Positions 52,891 through 61,462 of a stretch of DNA of 64,000 nt are shown piece after piece (position 1 is the first letter of the stretch; every line of letters begins with the position of its first letter). The stretch is from the NCBI GenBank assembly GCA_041688815.1, contig JBDNHK010000089.1, forward strand, positions 1-64,000, written 5' to 3'. The position numbers and the translations under genes were made by a program. This DNA comes from Rhabdothermincola_A sp041688815. GTDB lineage: Bacteria; Actinomycetota; Acidimicrobiia; Acidimicrobiales; Acidimicrobilacustridaceae. The notes under the pieces are model-generated. The model saw only the letters and a program-made list of their open reading frames with translations. It was not told where the DNA came from and made no database searches.

Positions 52891-52986
52891 GCACCCTCTC
52901 ACCTCGCCGCGCCGCGGCCTCCTCGCGGGACGACCCCGCCCCGTTCACCGACCGGCCGCCGTGCCGGTACATCCGAGGAGGCCGCC

Positions 52987-53355
52987 ATGGCCGCTGTCCG
53001 TCCGAGTCGTCCAACGTCGCTGTCCACTCTCCCGGGGTCTCGGCCGAGCCGGCGTCGTGCCCAGGGTGATGCTGGGCAGGTCCTTCCCCTGATCGGCGTG
53101 GTCCTCATCGCCGCCGTCGTGCTGGCGTTGGGTGTGGCGCGTCTCGGGGTGGTCATGGCCGAACGGGCACGAGCGCACACCGCCGCCGATGCCGCCGCGC
53201 TGGCCGGGGTGGTCGAGGGTCGCGAGGCGGCGGTGGCGATCGCCATCGAGAACGGTGCTTCGGTGGTGGCGTTCGACCGTCGGCTCGACGAGGTGGAGGT
53301 GAGGGTTCGGGTGGGTGCGGCCGAGGCGGTGGCCCGGGCCCGGTTGAAGTGGTGA
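52987..53355 (+). CDS. TadE/TadG-like small pilin-type membrane protein
   Basis: The 122-residue protein has a basic N-terminus with Ala/Arg, then GDAGQVLPLIGVVLIAAVVL and ALGVARLGVVMAERARAHTA followed by ADAAALAGVVEGREAAVAIA: the single helix and DAAALA pattern of Tad-pilus minor pilins and their relatives. No other tad genes are nearby, so it may be an orphan. A GAGGAGG ribosome site precedes the ATG. It sits between gyrA and the DUF3566 gene. Confidence 0.75.
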   Translation: MAAVRPSRPTSLSTLPGSRPSRRRAQGDAGQVLPLIGVVLIAAVVLALGVARLGVVMAERARAHTAADAAALAGVVEGREAAVAIAIENGASVVAFDRRLDEVEVRVRVGAAEAVARARLKW

Positions 53356-53384
53356 GGCGGCGGGGGGCAGCGGTCGTTCGTGCG

Positions 53385-53390
53385 TACAAT
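53385..53390 (+). promoter_or_regulatory. -10 box TACAAT, likely leaderless promoter of the DUF3566 gene
   Basis: TACAAT 7 bases before the ATG at 53398. This is the best match to the actinomycete -10 among the leaderless candidates in the window. Confidence 0.5.
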
Positions 53391-53397
53391 CGACCCG

Positions 53398-54018
53398 ATG
53401 TCGCTCGACCCCCGGACCGACACCCCTCCCCGAGGGGGTGAGGAGGAACCAGCGCCGGTAGGGCAGCCGGATCCGCCCACCGCCCAGATCTCCGCGCCGG
53501 TTGTCACCTCTCCGGCGATGGTCGTCCCCGTACTGGCCTCAGAGGCCCCGCCACCGGCGTCCCCGGTGCCCGTCCCCCAGGGAGCGGAGCGCCCTCAACC
53601 CCCGGCGGCCGGCTCACCTCGCGGGCGGCGACGGATCGAGGCCCGGCAGGTGCAGCGCATCCTCACCCGGATCGATCCGTGGTCGGTGCTCAAGGTCTCG
53701 TTGCTGCTGTCGCTGTCGCTGTGGTTGATCCTGGTGGTCGCCGGGATCGTGTTGTGGCGGGTGGCCGTGGCCACGGGCACCATCGGTAAGTTCGAGAACT
53801 TCGTGGCGTCGTTACTGGCCGAGGACAGCTTCGTGATCGACGGGATGCAGATCTTCCGGGGCTCGCTGGTCGTCGGGTTGGTGCTGGTGATCACCGGGGC
53901 CGTGCTCGCGGTCACGTTCAGTGTGCTGTTCAACCTGATCGCCGGGCTCACCGGGGGCGTGCGGGCGACGGTGATCGAGCTCGAGACTGCGCGCCGAGTG
54001 GGGCGGCATCGCCCGTGA
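53398..54018 (+). CDS. DUF3566 membrane protein (Rv0007-like)
   Basis: The 206-residue protein has a Pro/Ala-rich disordered first half (VPVLASEAPPPASPVPVPQG), then the DUF3566 domain: RILTRIDPWSVLKVSLLLSL, helix LWLILVVAGIVLWRVAVATG, an extracellular loop FENFVASLLAEDSFVIDGMQ, then VGLVLVITGAVLAVTFSVLF and NLIAGLTGGVRATVIE. It lies after gyrA exactly as in mycobacteria. Function is unknown; members are linked to envelope and division. A TACAAT box suggests leaderless transcription. Confidence 0.9.
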   Translation: MSLDPRTDTPPRGGEEEPAPVGQPDPPTAQISAPVVTSPAMVVPVLASEAPPPASPVPVPQGAERPQPPAAGSPRGRRRIEARQVQRILTRIDPWSVLKVSLLLSLSLWLILVVAGIVLWRVAVATGTIGKFENFVASLLAEDSFVIDGMQIFRGSLVVGLVLVITGAVLAVTFSVLFNLIAGLTGGVRATVIELETARRVGRHRP

Positions 54019-54023
54019 GCCCG

Positions 54024-54054
54024 AGCACCGAGCGCACCGGTGGTGCTCGGTGCT
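54024..54054 (+). terminator. Stem-loop after the DUF3566 gene
   Basis: Nine-base arms AGCACCGAG (54024-54032) and CTCGGTGCT (54046-54054) begin 5 bases past the stop and are followed by the pyrimidine-rich GTTCCTTTGG. The loop contains a smaller GC palindrome. Confidence 0.55.
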
Positions 54055-54104
54055 GTTCCTTTGGTTCCCCCGGAGGCCATCCGTTATCGTGCCCGCTGGC
54101 CCCC

Positions 54105-54178
<74 letters not shown>

Positions 54179-54180
54179 CG

Positions 54181-54318
54181 ATGAAAATGATTCGGCGTGC
54201 TGTCATGGCCTTGGGCTTCGCGAGCTTGGTCGCCGTCGCGCTCCGGTTGCGGGGCAATGGGGGCACCCCACCGCAGGCCGGTGGGTGGCGCGAGCTCTCC
54301 GGACCCGAGTTGAGCTGA
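54181..54318 (+). CDS. Small membrane-associated protein (45 aa), possibly DLW-39-like
   Basis: The frame begins 2 bases after the tRNA: MKMIRRAVMALGFASLVAVA, then LRLRGNGG and a polar end with a Trp (GGWRELSGPELS). Short proteins of this plan (Lys/Arg start, one helix, acidic Trp-containing end) named DLW-39 follow the tRNA genes after gyrA in other actinomycetes. There is no room for a ribosome site apart from the tRNA itself. Its stop is one base before the GTG of the next gene. Confidence 0.45.
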   Translation: MKMIRRAVMALGFASLVAVALRLRGNGGTPPQAGGWRELSGPELS

Positions 54319-54319
54319 C

Positions 54320-55324
54320 GTGACCCGCGTCGGGATCCTGGGGGTGGGTGCGGTCGGGGCTCGCTTGGCCCGTCAGCTCCTCTCGACCGGCATCGACGAG
54401 GTGATTCTGCGCGACGAACTGCCCGAGCGACTGGCGGCGGTCGCCGAGAGTCTGGGCGAGGGCGCCGTCGCCGATCGGGGGGCGTTCACCGATCCCATCG
54501 ACGCGGCGGTTGTGGTGTTGGCCGGTCCGGCCGGTACGCACGCCCCGGCGACGGCGTCATTTCTGCGAGCGGGGGCCTCGGTCGTGTCGACGAGCGACGA
54601 CATCGACGAGGTGAGAGCGCTCCTCGCCTTCGATCACGAGGCACGGGAGCGGGGCACCAGCATCGTCGTCGGTGCCGGCTTTGCGCCGGGCCTCACCTGC
54701 GTGCTCGCCGCTCACGCGTCGGCGTGGTTCGACGAGGTGCACGAGGTCCACGTGGCCAAGATGGGCACAGGGGGTCCGGCTTGCGCCCGGCAGCACCAAC
54801 GGGCGTTGGGGCGGGCCGCCGTCGACTGGCGTGATGGCGGTTGGGTGCAGCGTCCTGGTGGGTCAGGGCGTGAGCTGTGCTGGTTCCCCGACCCGATCGG
54901 TGCGCAGGACTGTTACCGGGGAGCACTCCCCGACGCGCTGGTCCTGGTTCCGGCTTTTCCCGGTGTCGATCGGGTCACGGCCCGGGTCGCGGCGACTCGA
55001 CGGGACCGGCTCACGGCGCGACTGCCGATGCTGTGGCCCACCCATCCGGAGGGCGGCCCGGGAGCGATTCGGGTAGAGGTCCGCGGGGAACGAGACGGAG
55101 CGACGGCGATCTCGGTGGTCGGCGCCATGGATCGTCCTGCAGTCGCGACCGGGGCAGTGGCGGCGCTGGCGGCCCAGTGGGCTCTCGATGGGCGTCTGCG
55201 CCGCACGGGTGCTGCGGGTCTGGCCGAACTGGTCGAACCGTTGCCGTTTCTCGCCGAATTGGCCCGACGCGGGGTGCGCGCCGCGGTGTTCGAGGGTCAG
55301 GGGTCGGGCCCGAAGGTGGCCTGA
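54320..55324 (+). CDS. NAD(P)-binding oxidoreductase, saccharopine-dehydrogenase-like
   Basis: The 334-residue protein starts with a Rossmann fold, VGILGVGAVGARLARQLLST, followed by LRDELPERLAAVAESLGEGA and AAVVVLAGPAGTHAPATASF, LRAGASVVSTSDDIDEVRAL, then GTSIVVGAGFAPGLTCVLAA. This is the saccharopine-reductase/Sacchrp_dh_NADP type of layout. The C-terminal part (CWFPDPIGAQDCYRGALPDA) belongs to the same group. The substrate is not identifiable. The GTG start is one base after the preceding stop. Confidence 0.78.
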   Translation: MTRVGILGVGAVGARLARQLLSTGIDEVILRDELPERLAAVAESLGEGAVADRGAFTDPIDAAVVVLAGPAGTHAPATASFLRAGASVVSTSDDIDEVRALLAFDHEARERGTSIVVGAGFAPGLTCVLAAHASAWFDEVHEVHVAKMGTGGPACARQHQRALGRAAVDWRDGGWVQRPGGSGRELCWFPDPIGAQDCYRGALPDALVLVPAFPGVDRVTARVAATRRDRLTARLPMLWPTHPEGGPGAIRVEVRGERDGATAISVVGAMDRPAVATGAVAALAAQWALDGRLRRTGAAGLAELVEPLPFLAELARRGVRAAVFEGQGSGPKVA

Positions 55325-55360
55325 TCGCTCGCGGTTCGGTCACCGATCCCAGGAGGCGTC

Positions 55361-55567
55361 GTGCGGGAGGTGAAGGCAGAGTTCGACTCGGCCATGACGA
55401 GATTGGTGGAGGCGCAACTCCCCCTCGTGAGGCACATCGTCTTCCAGGTGGCAGTCCCGTTTCGGCGCTCGTCCCGGCCTGGTCCCACAGGGCTGAGAGC
55501 CCATGTGCCTAATCGCTCTTGGGTGAGCGGTTGCGCAGGAACAGCACGGTCGCCCCTCCGGCGATGA
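55361..55567 (+). pseudogene. Fragment of a sigma-70-type factor (start of region 2)
   Basis: A GTG with a strong AGGAGG site opens a frame whose first 32 residues (DSAMTRLVEAQLPLVRHIVF, QVAV) match the beginning of region 2 of FliA/WhiG-type sigma factors (LVExxLPLVRHIVFQVA). The homology then stops. The rest is unrelated and runs into the end of ycnI on the other strand. I infer the 5' remnant of a lost gene, with initiation signals still intact. Confidence 0.55.
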
Positions 55568-56228
55568 TGGCCACGACCACGATGAACACCACCAGGCCGG
55601 CGCCGCTCTGCTCGCTGCCCGCCGGCGTGATCGGCGTGTCCTGAAGAGGCACGCGAGTGCTCAGCGGGGCGATGGTGGTGGCCCCGGCGTCCTGGGCCCG
55701 CGGTGGTGGTTCGGCGCCGAGGGCGGCATCGGAACCGGCGCCCACGATGATCTGGGGGGCGGGGTAGCGGGGATCGGGGTTGGTGGGGTCGGCGATCTCG
55801 ATCCAGGTCGACTCGCGGGTGGGGCAACCCTGGATGGTCGGGAAGATCACCACGGCCCCTTCGGGCTGGGTGATGGTCATCACGGCCACGAAGGTGGCCT
55901 TCTGCTGGTCGGGGATCGATCCACCGTCCCAGCGGACCTCGTCGGCGGTCACTGTCGAGGTCCAGCCGGGAGGGTTCTGGGGTTCCACGTCGGTGACACC
56001 GGCAGGGAGTTGGACTCGGAGGTAGGTGGTGGGCTCGCCGTTGCAGCCGTGGTCGAAGGCGAAGGTCACCGGGGTCGACCCCCCGGAGGCGACTGGTTCG
56101 TCGGACCCGGTGACGTGGGCGCCGGCCGATGCGGTGAAGACGGCGAGGCCGATGCCCGCGACCGCAGCGACGAAGGCGACCCGTGACCACGCTCGGTACG
56201 AGGTTCTCTTGGAGGATCGGGGGGTCAT
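55509..56228 (-). CDS. ycnI: YcnI-type (DUF1775) copper-associated membrane-anchored protein
   Basis: The 239-residue protein has a signal helix (VAFVAAVAGIGLAVFTASAG), the mature start AHVTG, and the DUF1775 domain with PVTFAFDHGCNGEPTTYLRV, PAGVTDVEPQNPPGWTSTV and ITQPEGAVVIFPTIQGCPT. A C-terminal anchor (GLVVFIVVVAIIAGGATVLF) follows. The mature N-terminal His (AHV) is the copper-binding residue of Bacillus YcnI. ycnJ lies 22 bases upstream on the same strand, so the pair probably handles copper at the outer face. Confidence 0.9.
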   Translation of the reverse strand: MTPRSSKRTSYRAWSRVAFVAAVAGIGLAVFTASAGAHVTGSDEPVASGGSTPVTFAFDHGCNGEPTTYLRVQLPAGVTDVEPQNPPGWTSTVTADEVRWDGGSIPDQQKATFVAVMTITQPEGAVVIFPTIQGCPTRESTWIEIADPTNPDPRYPAPQIIVGAGSDAALGAEPPPRAQDAGATTIAPLSTRVPLQDTPITPAGSEQSGAGLVVFIVVVAIIAGGATVLFLRNRSPKSD

Positions 56229-56250
56229 GGGCCTGCTCTTTCGTCGCGAG

Positions 56251-58182
56251 TCAGCGGATGGGGATGGGGATGGTGAACGTGGAGCGGGTCTCTCGGAAGT
56301 CCGCGGGTCGAACGACGAGGGCGACGGTCCAGTCACCCGGTATCGAGAGCTCGGAACCCTGGATCACGAAGCTCCCGGGGCCGATCTTGACGACCTCCCG
56401 GGTCATCGGGCCGAGCTGAGCCGAGGGCAGGGTGAATTCTGCCCGGAGGCTGTTGGCCACGTCGACCGGTTCGCCAGCGGCGTCGAGGTACTGGACACGG
56501 AGGGTGTTCACCCCGGCCGCAACAGGAGTGACGGCGAGGGTGACGCTCCCGTCGCCAGCGGCCGTGGTCATCTCGACGACCGACGCCCTGATCTCCGTCG
56601 CGGTGCGGGCGGGAATGACGTTGACGAGCACCGCAGTGACGGCCAGCGCGACGACGAGGACGCCGATCTCGACGAGCACATTGCGACGGAGGTGGCACCA
56701 TCCCTGAGCGGCGACCGCCCGGTCCGAATCAGGGTCCTGGCCCAGCCCTCCTGGGGCGTCGGCCAGCGTGACCAACGAGGGGACGAGGCGCTGGCGGTTG
56801 TGGGCCGCGAGGGCGAGCACCGCGACCACCAGGGCGACCTTGGTCAGCACGAGGCGGCCGTACGTCGTCGACCACAGCGCCGAGAGCGAACCCCCCGACT
56901 GGATCCAGGTCATGGCCACGCCGCTGAGCAGCAGCACTACCACGCCGGCGGCCGCGGCCGTGGAGAACCGCCCCAGCACCGTCGCGGTCGAGGCCAGGAT
57001 CTCGGTCCGCCGTTCGACCGACGTCTCGGTGTCGGCGTCGACGGTGGGTCGGGTGGAAAGGGCCACCGGCCCGACCGCCGCCGGTTCTTCCATCGCCGTG
57101 GTCGGGCTGAGCGCGGAGTCTTCTCGACCGCGGAGCTCGGGGTCGCGTTCGGGAGCGGCGCCCGACAGCCCGGGGGATCGGTGGCGCAACGTCATGGCCA
57201 GACCGACCAGACCGCCGAACCACACGGCGGCGGCGGCCACGTGGGTCCCGTCCGACACCACCGACAGCCAGCGGTACGGCGCTTCGGTGGCATGGCCCCA
57301 GAGGACGAACGAGAGGCTGACCGTGAGGCCGCCGTAGAAGGCGCAGCCCTGAGCCAGCAGCAGGCGGCTCGTGTCGGTCGAGAGGTGGACCAGCGCCAGC
57401 CCGACGAGCAAGACGACGGCCGACCAGCCCAACGATTCGGTCAGTACTGCGCGCAGGACGACGACGTCGGTGGCCGCGCCCAACCCTTCGCCGGTGGCCA
57501 GAGCGGCCTGGGCGGCGACGGACGCCAGGATGCCGAGCATGGCGAGGATGGTGGCGAGTCGGACCACGGGGGCGATCCTCCAGCGGTCCCGTCGCTGGTC
57601 GTGCAGGAAGGCGAGGAAGAACGCCAGCCCCGCGGCCAGCAGCGAAGCCACGAACGTCACGAATCGTGAGATGGCTCCGATGACCTCCCACGTGGGGTCG
57701 GTCCTGGCGCTGAGCCCGCTCACGGCGCTGGCGTCGACCGGGGTTCCCACCGCGAACAGGGCAGAACCCGAGATGGCATGTCCGTCGACCGAGACGACCC
57801 GCCACGTTCCGACGTAGGTTCCGTCGGCGAGGTCCGGATCGAGGGCGACCCGCAGCACCTTCCCGCCCTCTGCGCTGATGGTGTCGCCGTCCTCCACCCG
57901 GGATCCGGATCGGTTCAGCACGCTCAGCCCGCCCAACTCGATGCTGACCGCCTCGCTGAAGGTGACGGAGAAGAACGGGGGCGACTCCGGCACGGATTGG
58001 CCGTCGGTCGGCGTGGTGGCCAGCACCGAGGCGTGGGCCGAAGCCGGAGTGGCCAGCATGACGAGGGTGGCGAGGACCACCATCGTCACCGTGACGAAGC
58101 TGCCGCCGAGTCGCCGCCACCGCCGGTCGCGCCTTGCTGTCACGATGGCTGGCGCCGGGGTCATGACTCCATGTTCGCCCAT
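56251..58182 (-). CDS. ycnJ: CopC-CopD fusion (YcnJ-type) copper transport protein
   Basis: The 643-residue protein has a signal helix, then a CopC domain beginning HASVLATTPTDGQSVPESPP with SVDGHAISGSALF (the CopC copper ligands are His at the mature N-terminus and later His/Asp). CopD follows, with about eight helices (ISRFVTFVASLLAAGLAFFL, LSFVLWGHATEAPYRWLSVV, HVAAAAVWFGGLVGLAMTL, AAAGVVVLLLSGVAMTWI). The last part is an outside domain of about 120 residues (ASVVEMTTAAGDGSVTLAVT). The start is placed at 58182; an ATG six codons later is also possible. Confidence 0.9.
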   Translation of the reverse strand: MGEHGVMTPAPAIVTARRDRRWRRLGGSFVTVTMVVLATLVMLATPASAHASVLATTPTDGQSVPESPPFFSVTFSEAVSIELGGLSVLNRSGSRVEDGDTISAEGGKVLRVALDPDLADGTYVGTWRVVSVDGHAISGSALFAVGTPVDASAVSGLSARTDPTWEVIGAISRFVTFVASLLAAGLAFFLAFLHDQRRDRWRIAPVVRLATILAMLGILASVAAQAALATGEGLGAATDVVVLRAVLTESLGWSAVVLLVGLALVHLSTDTSRLLLAQGCAFYGGLTVSLSFVLWGHATEAPYRWLSVVSDGTHVAAAAVWFGGLVGLAMTLRHRSPGLSGAAPERDPELRGREDSALSPTTAMEEPAAVGPVALSTRPTVDADTETSVERRTEILASTATVLGRFSTAAAAGVVVLLLSGVAMTWIQSGGSLSALWSTTYGRLVLTKVALVVAVLALAAHNRQRLVPSLVTLADAPGGLGQDPDSDRAVAAQGWCHLRRNVLVEIGVLVVALAVTAVLVNVIPARTATEIRASVVEMTTAAGDGSVTLAVTPVAAGVNTLRVQYLDAAGEPVDVANSLRAEFTLPSAQLGPMTREVVKIGPGSFVIQGSELSIPGDWTVALVVRPADFRETRSTFTIPIPIR

Positions 58183-58214
58183 GAAGGGGTGATGGTCCCC
58201 GTCGTCCCCTGACG

Positions 58215-59033
58215 TCAGGCTGAACTCGAGTCGGACGGTGACGATGTCTCGGGGTTCAGGCACCGGAGGACCCGTTCGTGCACGAGGCCGTTGCTGGCCA
58301 CCCCCGAGGCCTGGGCGCCGGGGACCAGCGCCGGCTCGGACCCGTCGGTGCCGGTGAAGCGGCCGCCGGCCTCGGCCAGAATGACCGGCATCGGGGCGAT
58401 GTCCCAGAGCGACACTTCGGGGTCGACCATCGCCTCGATGGCACCGGTGGCGACGAGGGCGTAGCCGTAGCCGTCACCCCAGGTGCGCAGCTGGAAGCCG
58501 TCCTGCTTCACGGCCAGCAGGTGGGTGTCGTCCCAGTGGGCGAAGTCGCTCGACGACAACACCGCGTCGGGTGGCCCGGGTCGGGTCGACACCCGGGCCG
58601 GACGCCCGTCGAAGAAGCACCCGAGGCCACGGCCGGCCCAGACGGTGTGGCCGAGGGCGGGGAGATCGATGACCCCCACGGCCGGGCCGTGCTCGTCGAC
58701 GATGGCCAGCAGGCTCGAGTAGAGGGGCACCCCGCGCGTGAAGGCCTTGGTCCCGTCGATGGGGTCCACGATCCAGGTGAGCCCGGACCGGCCGGTGACA
58801 TCGTCCTCTTCTTCCCCGAGCACGGTGTCCTCGGGATGGTTCTCGGCGAGATGGCGGCGCACCAGCCGCTCGGCTTCCCGATCGGCCTGGGTGACCGGGG
58901 TGCCGTCGCCCTTCTCGTCGACGACCAGCTCGGCCGAGGTGAACCACTTCAGGGTGGATGCGCCGGCTGACCGGCACAGGATGACGGCTTCGTCGAGAAG
59001 AGCCCGGTCGACCGGAGGCAGAGGTTCGGTCAT
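58215..59033 (-). CDS. hisN: Inositol-monophosphatase-family phosphatase, HisN-like
   Basis: This is a metal-dependent phosphatase. The 272-residue protein has GTPVTQADREAERLVRRHLA, the metal motif VLGEEEDDV, LTWIVDPIDGTKAFTRGVPL and LWDIAPMPVILAEAGGRFTG. The last two are the second metal site and the substrate-loop signature. Family members act on histidinol phosphate (HisN), inositol phosphate or PAP. The FTRGVP loop is the HisN form. The start MTEPLPPVDRAL is preferred over an upstream extension. It is divergent from the P450 gene. Confidence 0.88.
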   Translation of the reverse strand: MTEPLPPVDRALLDEAVILCRSAGASTLKWFTSAELVVDEKGDGTPVTQADREAERLVRRHLAENHPEDTVLGEEEDDVTGRSGLTWIVDPIDGTKAFTRGVPLYSSLLAIVDEHGPAVGVIDLPALGHTVWAGRGLGCFFDGRPARVSTRPGPPDAVLSSSDFAHWDDTHLLAVKQDGFQLRTWGDGYGYALVATGAIEAMVDPEVSLWDIAPMPVILAEAGGRFTGTDGSEPALVPGAQASGVASNGLVHERVLRCLNPETSSPSDSSSA

Positions 59034-59083
59034 CCGGTCATCGTCGCACGCCCGTAACGTTGGGCGTTCACGAGGAGAGAGCC

Positions 59084-60349
59084 ATGGCCGACGCAGCACC
59101 GCTCGACGACACCACCGCGATGGTGTTCAACCCGTTCGAGCCGGGGTTCTTCGACGATCCGTACCCGGCGTACGCCCGGCTCCGAGACGCCGAGCCTGTC
59201 CATCCGAGTCCTCTCGGTCCCTGGATCGTGTTCGATCATGCCTCCTCGGCGAGAGTCTTGCGCGACTCGACGCTCAGCGTGGAGGTCGGCAAGGCCATCG
59301 AGGTCAATCCTCTCCAGCGGCGGCGACGCGACGAACTGCTCGACGGGCTCTTTCCTGGCCGGGAGCGACGCGAGGACACGTCGATCCTGAACATCGATCC
59401 GCCGGACCACACCCGTCTGCGCCGGTTGGTGTCCAAGGTCTTCACCCCGCGTCGTATCGAGGATCTGCGACCCGCGGTACGGGCGCTCGTCGACCAGCAC
59501 CTCGACGCCGCCGCCCGCGAGGGGCAGATGGACGTGATCGCTGACCTGGCCTTCCCTCTGCCGTTCGTGGTCATCAGCGAGATGCTGGGCATGCCCGACG
59601 CCGATCGCGATCAGCTGCGGCAGTGGTCCCATGCCGTGGTGCAGCTCCTCGACATCACGATCAGCGCCGACGAGGCCCGTGCAGGGGTCATCGCCGCCGA
59701 GCGGATGCGGGCGCACGTGGCCGACGCGGTCGCCTGGAAGCGCACTCGCCCGGACGATGACCTGCTGACGGCGTTGATCACCGCCGAGGACGAGGGCGAC
59801 GTTCTGTCCGAGCACGAGCTCGTCGATCAGATCATGCTGCTCTTCATCGCCGGCCACGAGACCACGGTGAACCTCATCGGCAACGGCACCTTGGCCCTCC
59901 TGCGGCATCGGGACCAGCTCGAACGCTGGCGCGACGACCCGTCACTCGATGCGAACGCCGTGCACGAGTTGTTGCGCTTCGACTCCCCGGTGCAGTTCTC
60001 GCGACGTATCGCCCTTGCGCCGTTGACGCTGGGTGAGCGCACCGTCGCACCGGGGTTGTTCGTGATGACCTGTCTGGGCAGCGCCAATCGCGACCGGGCC
60101 GTCTTCGGGGCCGACGCCGACGAGCTCGATCTCGGTCGGCCCGCGGCGTCCCAGCACCTCTCGTTCGGCAGCGGTACCCACTACTGCCTCGGTGCCGCGC
60201 TGGCCCGCTTGGAGGGAGCCGAGGCCATCGGCGGGCTCATCCGGCGTTTCTCCGATCTGACCCTGGCCACCGACCGCCCGGACTGGAACGGTCGGCTCGT
60301 CCTCCGGGGCCTGGAGTCGCTCCCGGTGAGGTTCCGTGCCACCGCCTGA
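59084..60349 (+). CDS. Cytochrome P450
   Basis: This complete P450 has 421 residues: PFEPGFFDDPYPAYARLRDA, C-helix SILNIDPPDHTRLRRLVSKV, F-region LPFVVISEMLGMPDADRDQL, I-helix MLLFIAGHETTVNLIGNGTL, ExxR in VHELLRFDSPVQFSRRIAL, and haem loop LSFGSGTHYCLGAALARLEG with the Cys ligand. It is a class I soluble enzyme needing a ferredoxin and reductase, neither of which is encoded nearby. A GAGGAG site precedes the ATG. It is unlike the frameshifted P450 at 20 kb. Substrate unknown. Confidence 0.95.
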   Translation: MADAAPLDDTTAMVFNPFEPGFFDDPYPAYARLRDAEPVHPSPLGPWIVFDHASSARVLRDSTLSVEVGKAIEVNPLQRRRRDELLDGLFPGRERREDTSILNIDPPDHTRLRRLVSKVFTPRRIEDLRPAVRALVDQHLDAAAREGQMDVIADLAFPLPFVVISEMLGMPDADRDQLRQWSHAVVQLLDITISADEARAGVIAAERMRAHVADAVAWKRTRPDDDLLTALITAEDEGDVLSEHELVDQIMLLFIAGHETTVNLIGNGTLALLRHRDQLERWRDDPSLDANAVHELLRFDSPVQFSRRIALAPLTLGERTVAPGLFVMTCLGSANRDRAVFGADADELDLGRPAASQHLSFGSGTHYCLGAALARLEGAEAIGGLIRRFSDLTLATDRPDWNGRLVLRGLESLPVRFRATA

Positions 60350-60827
60350 CGACAGCACCGCGCCCGTCGGCCGGCCCGAGGGGCAACCGGCGAGGAGCGC
60401 AGAGACGATCGACGATTCCTCTGCCGATCGGGGTCGCATCGTTGCCCTCGTCGGCGTCTACCACGCCAAGGGCACGCTGACCGGGGAGGTCTCCTACTGG
60501 GTGGGGGCCCGGTTGGGTCGGGCCCATTGCGCGCTGTGTGACATCACCCACGGGCTGTTCCGGCCGAAAGCCGAGTTCGAGCAGTGCCGGCTGGCGCTTC
60601 CCGTTCCCTTCACCAACGTGCACCTCGACGAGCGCAGTCCGGAGATCTCGGTCGCGACGGACGGGTGTACCCCGTGCGTGGTGGCGGAAGTCGACGACGG
60701 TTCGGCCTCGCGGTCCCATCTGGTGCTCCTCGATCGCGACGCCCTCGAGGCCTGCCATGGGGAACCACAGGCGCTGGTCGACGCCCTCTCCGTCGTGGCC
60801 GCCACCCGGGGCCTCAGCTGGGGGTGA
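60336..60827 (+). CDS. Conserved hypothetical protein with two CxxC motifs
   Basis: The 163-residue protein overlaps the P450 gene by 14 bases and starts with GTG. After a disordered 30 residues it has IVALVGVYHAKGTLTGEVSY, WVGARLGRAHCALCDITHGL and LALPVPFTNVHLDERSPEIS, then TDGCTPCVVAEVDDG. The cysteine pairs CALC and CTPC could bind a metal or form a redox site. No known family was recognised. Coupling to the P450 suggests a partner role, but nothing shows what it does. Its end overlaps the convergent gene by 14 bases. Confidence 0.7.
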   Translation: MPPPDDSTAPVGRPEGQPARSAETIDDSSADRGRIVALVGVYHAKGTLTGEVSYWVGARLGRAHCALCDITHGLFRPKAEFEQCRLALPVPFTNVHLDERSPEISVATDGCTPCVVAEVDDGSASRSHLVLLDRDALEACHGEPQALVDALSVVAATRGLSWG

Positions 60828-61446
60828 CCCCCACCTCGACGAGCTGGCGGTACCACTCGTCGGCGACCAGAACCCCTACGCCGATGCTGGCGATGTCCCA
60901 CCCGGGGCGCAGGTCGAGGACGTGGGTCGTCTCGCCCTGCACCACCACGAGGTCGGGGTGCCACAGCGTGGGCCGCGAACCCAGTCGGAGTTCGGTCGGG
61001 TCGGCGTCGAGCAGTCCGAGCCCGATGAGCGCCCGGGGAGCGCCCTCTCCCCGAGTCGAGGTCGGTTGCGCGGTGAACGTGAGGCGACCGCCGGCCCAGG
61101 TCAAACGACCCTCGTGCCGTTGGCGGTCCTTGGCCCTCGGCCGAGGCGCCCACGTGGCGGTGACCGACACCGCATCGTGCGCGATCGTCGCCCGGACGAG
61201 TCGACCGGGGCTCAGGGCCTGCTCCTCCGGCCCGCGATGGTTCACCAGCGCCACGGTGTTGGCCACCACCAGCGCCCCGAGAACACCCAGCGGGATGATG
61301 AGGTACCAGGGGCCGCCACCGAGGAGGGCGGCCAGCAGGGCTCCGACGGCCAGCCACCAGGCGATGAGCTGGAGGCGTCGCCGCCGCCGGCCTCGGCTCC
61401 GCGCCGGGTTGGGGTCGCTCAGGTCCGGGTCGGAGGGATCGCTCAC
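60814..61446 (-). CDS. Two-helix membrane protein with PH-like C-terminal domain (paralogue 1)
   Basis: The 210-residue protein has a charged, basic N-terminus, a helical hairpin (LIAWWLAVGALLAALLGGGP, WYLIIPLGVLGALVVANTVA) and a C-terminal cytoplasmic beta domain with RLTWAGGRLTFTAQP and LDLRPGWDIASIGVGVLVAD, then EWYRQLVEV. The ending resembles that of the neighbouring 61463-62038 gene. It is probably a bacterial PH-type domain. The GTG at 61446 is chosen because a longer reading would overlap the neighbour's end. Confidence 0.65.
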   Translation of the reverse strand: MSDPSDPDLSDPNPARSRGRRRRRLQLIAWWLAVGALLAALLGGGPWYLIIPLGVLGALVVANTVALVNHRGPEEQALSPGRLVRATIAHDAVSVTATWAPRPRAKDRQRHEGRLTWAGGRLTFTAQPTSTRGEGAPRALIGLGLLDADPTELRLGSRPTLWHPDLVVVQGETTHVLDLRPGWDIASIGVGVLVADEWYRQLVEVGVTPS

Positions 61447-61462
61447 CGAGACCGCCAGCCGC

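Noticed and set aside
48204..52902. Long minus-strand open frames opposite gyrB and gyrA
   Set aside because: Antisense shadows of two certain genes in GC-rich codon usage, with no homology or ribosome sites.
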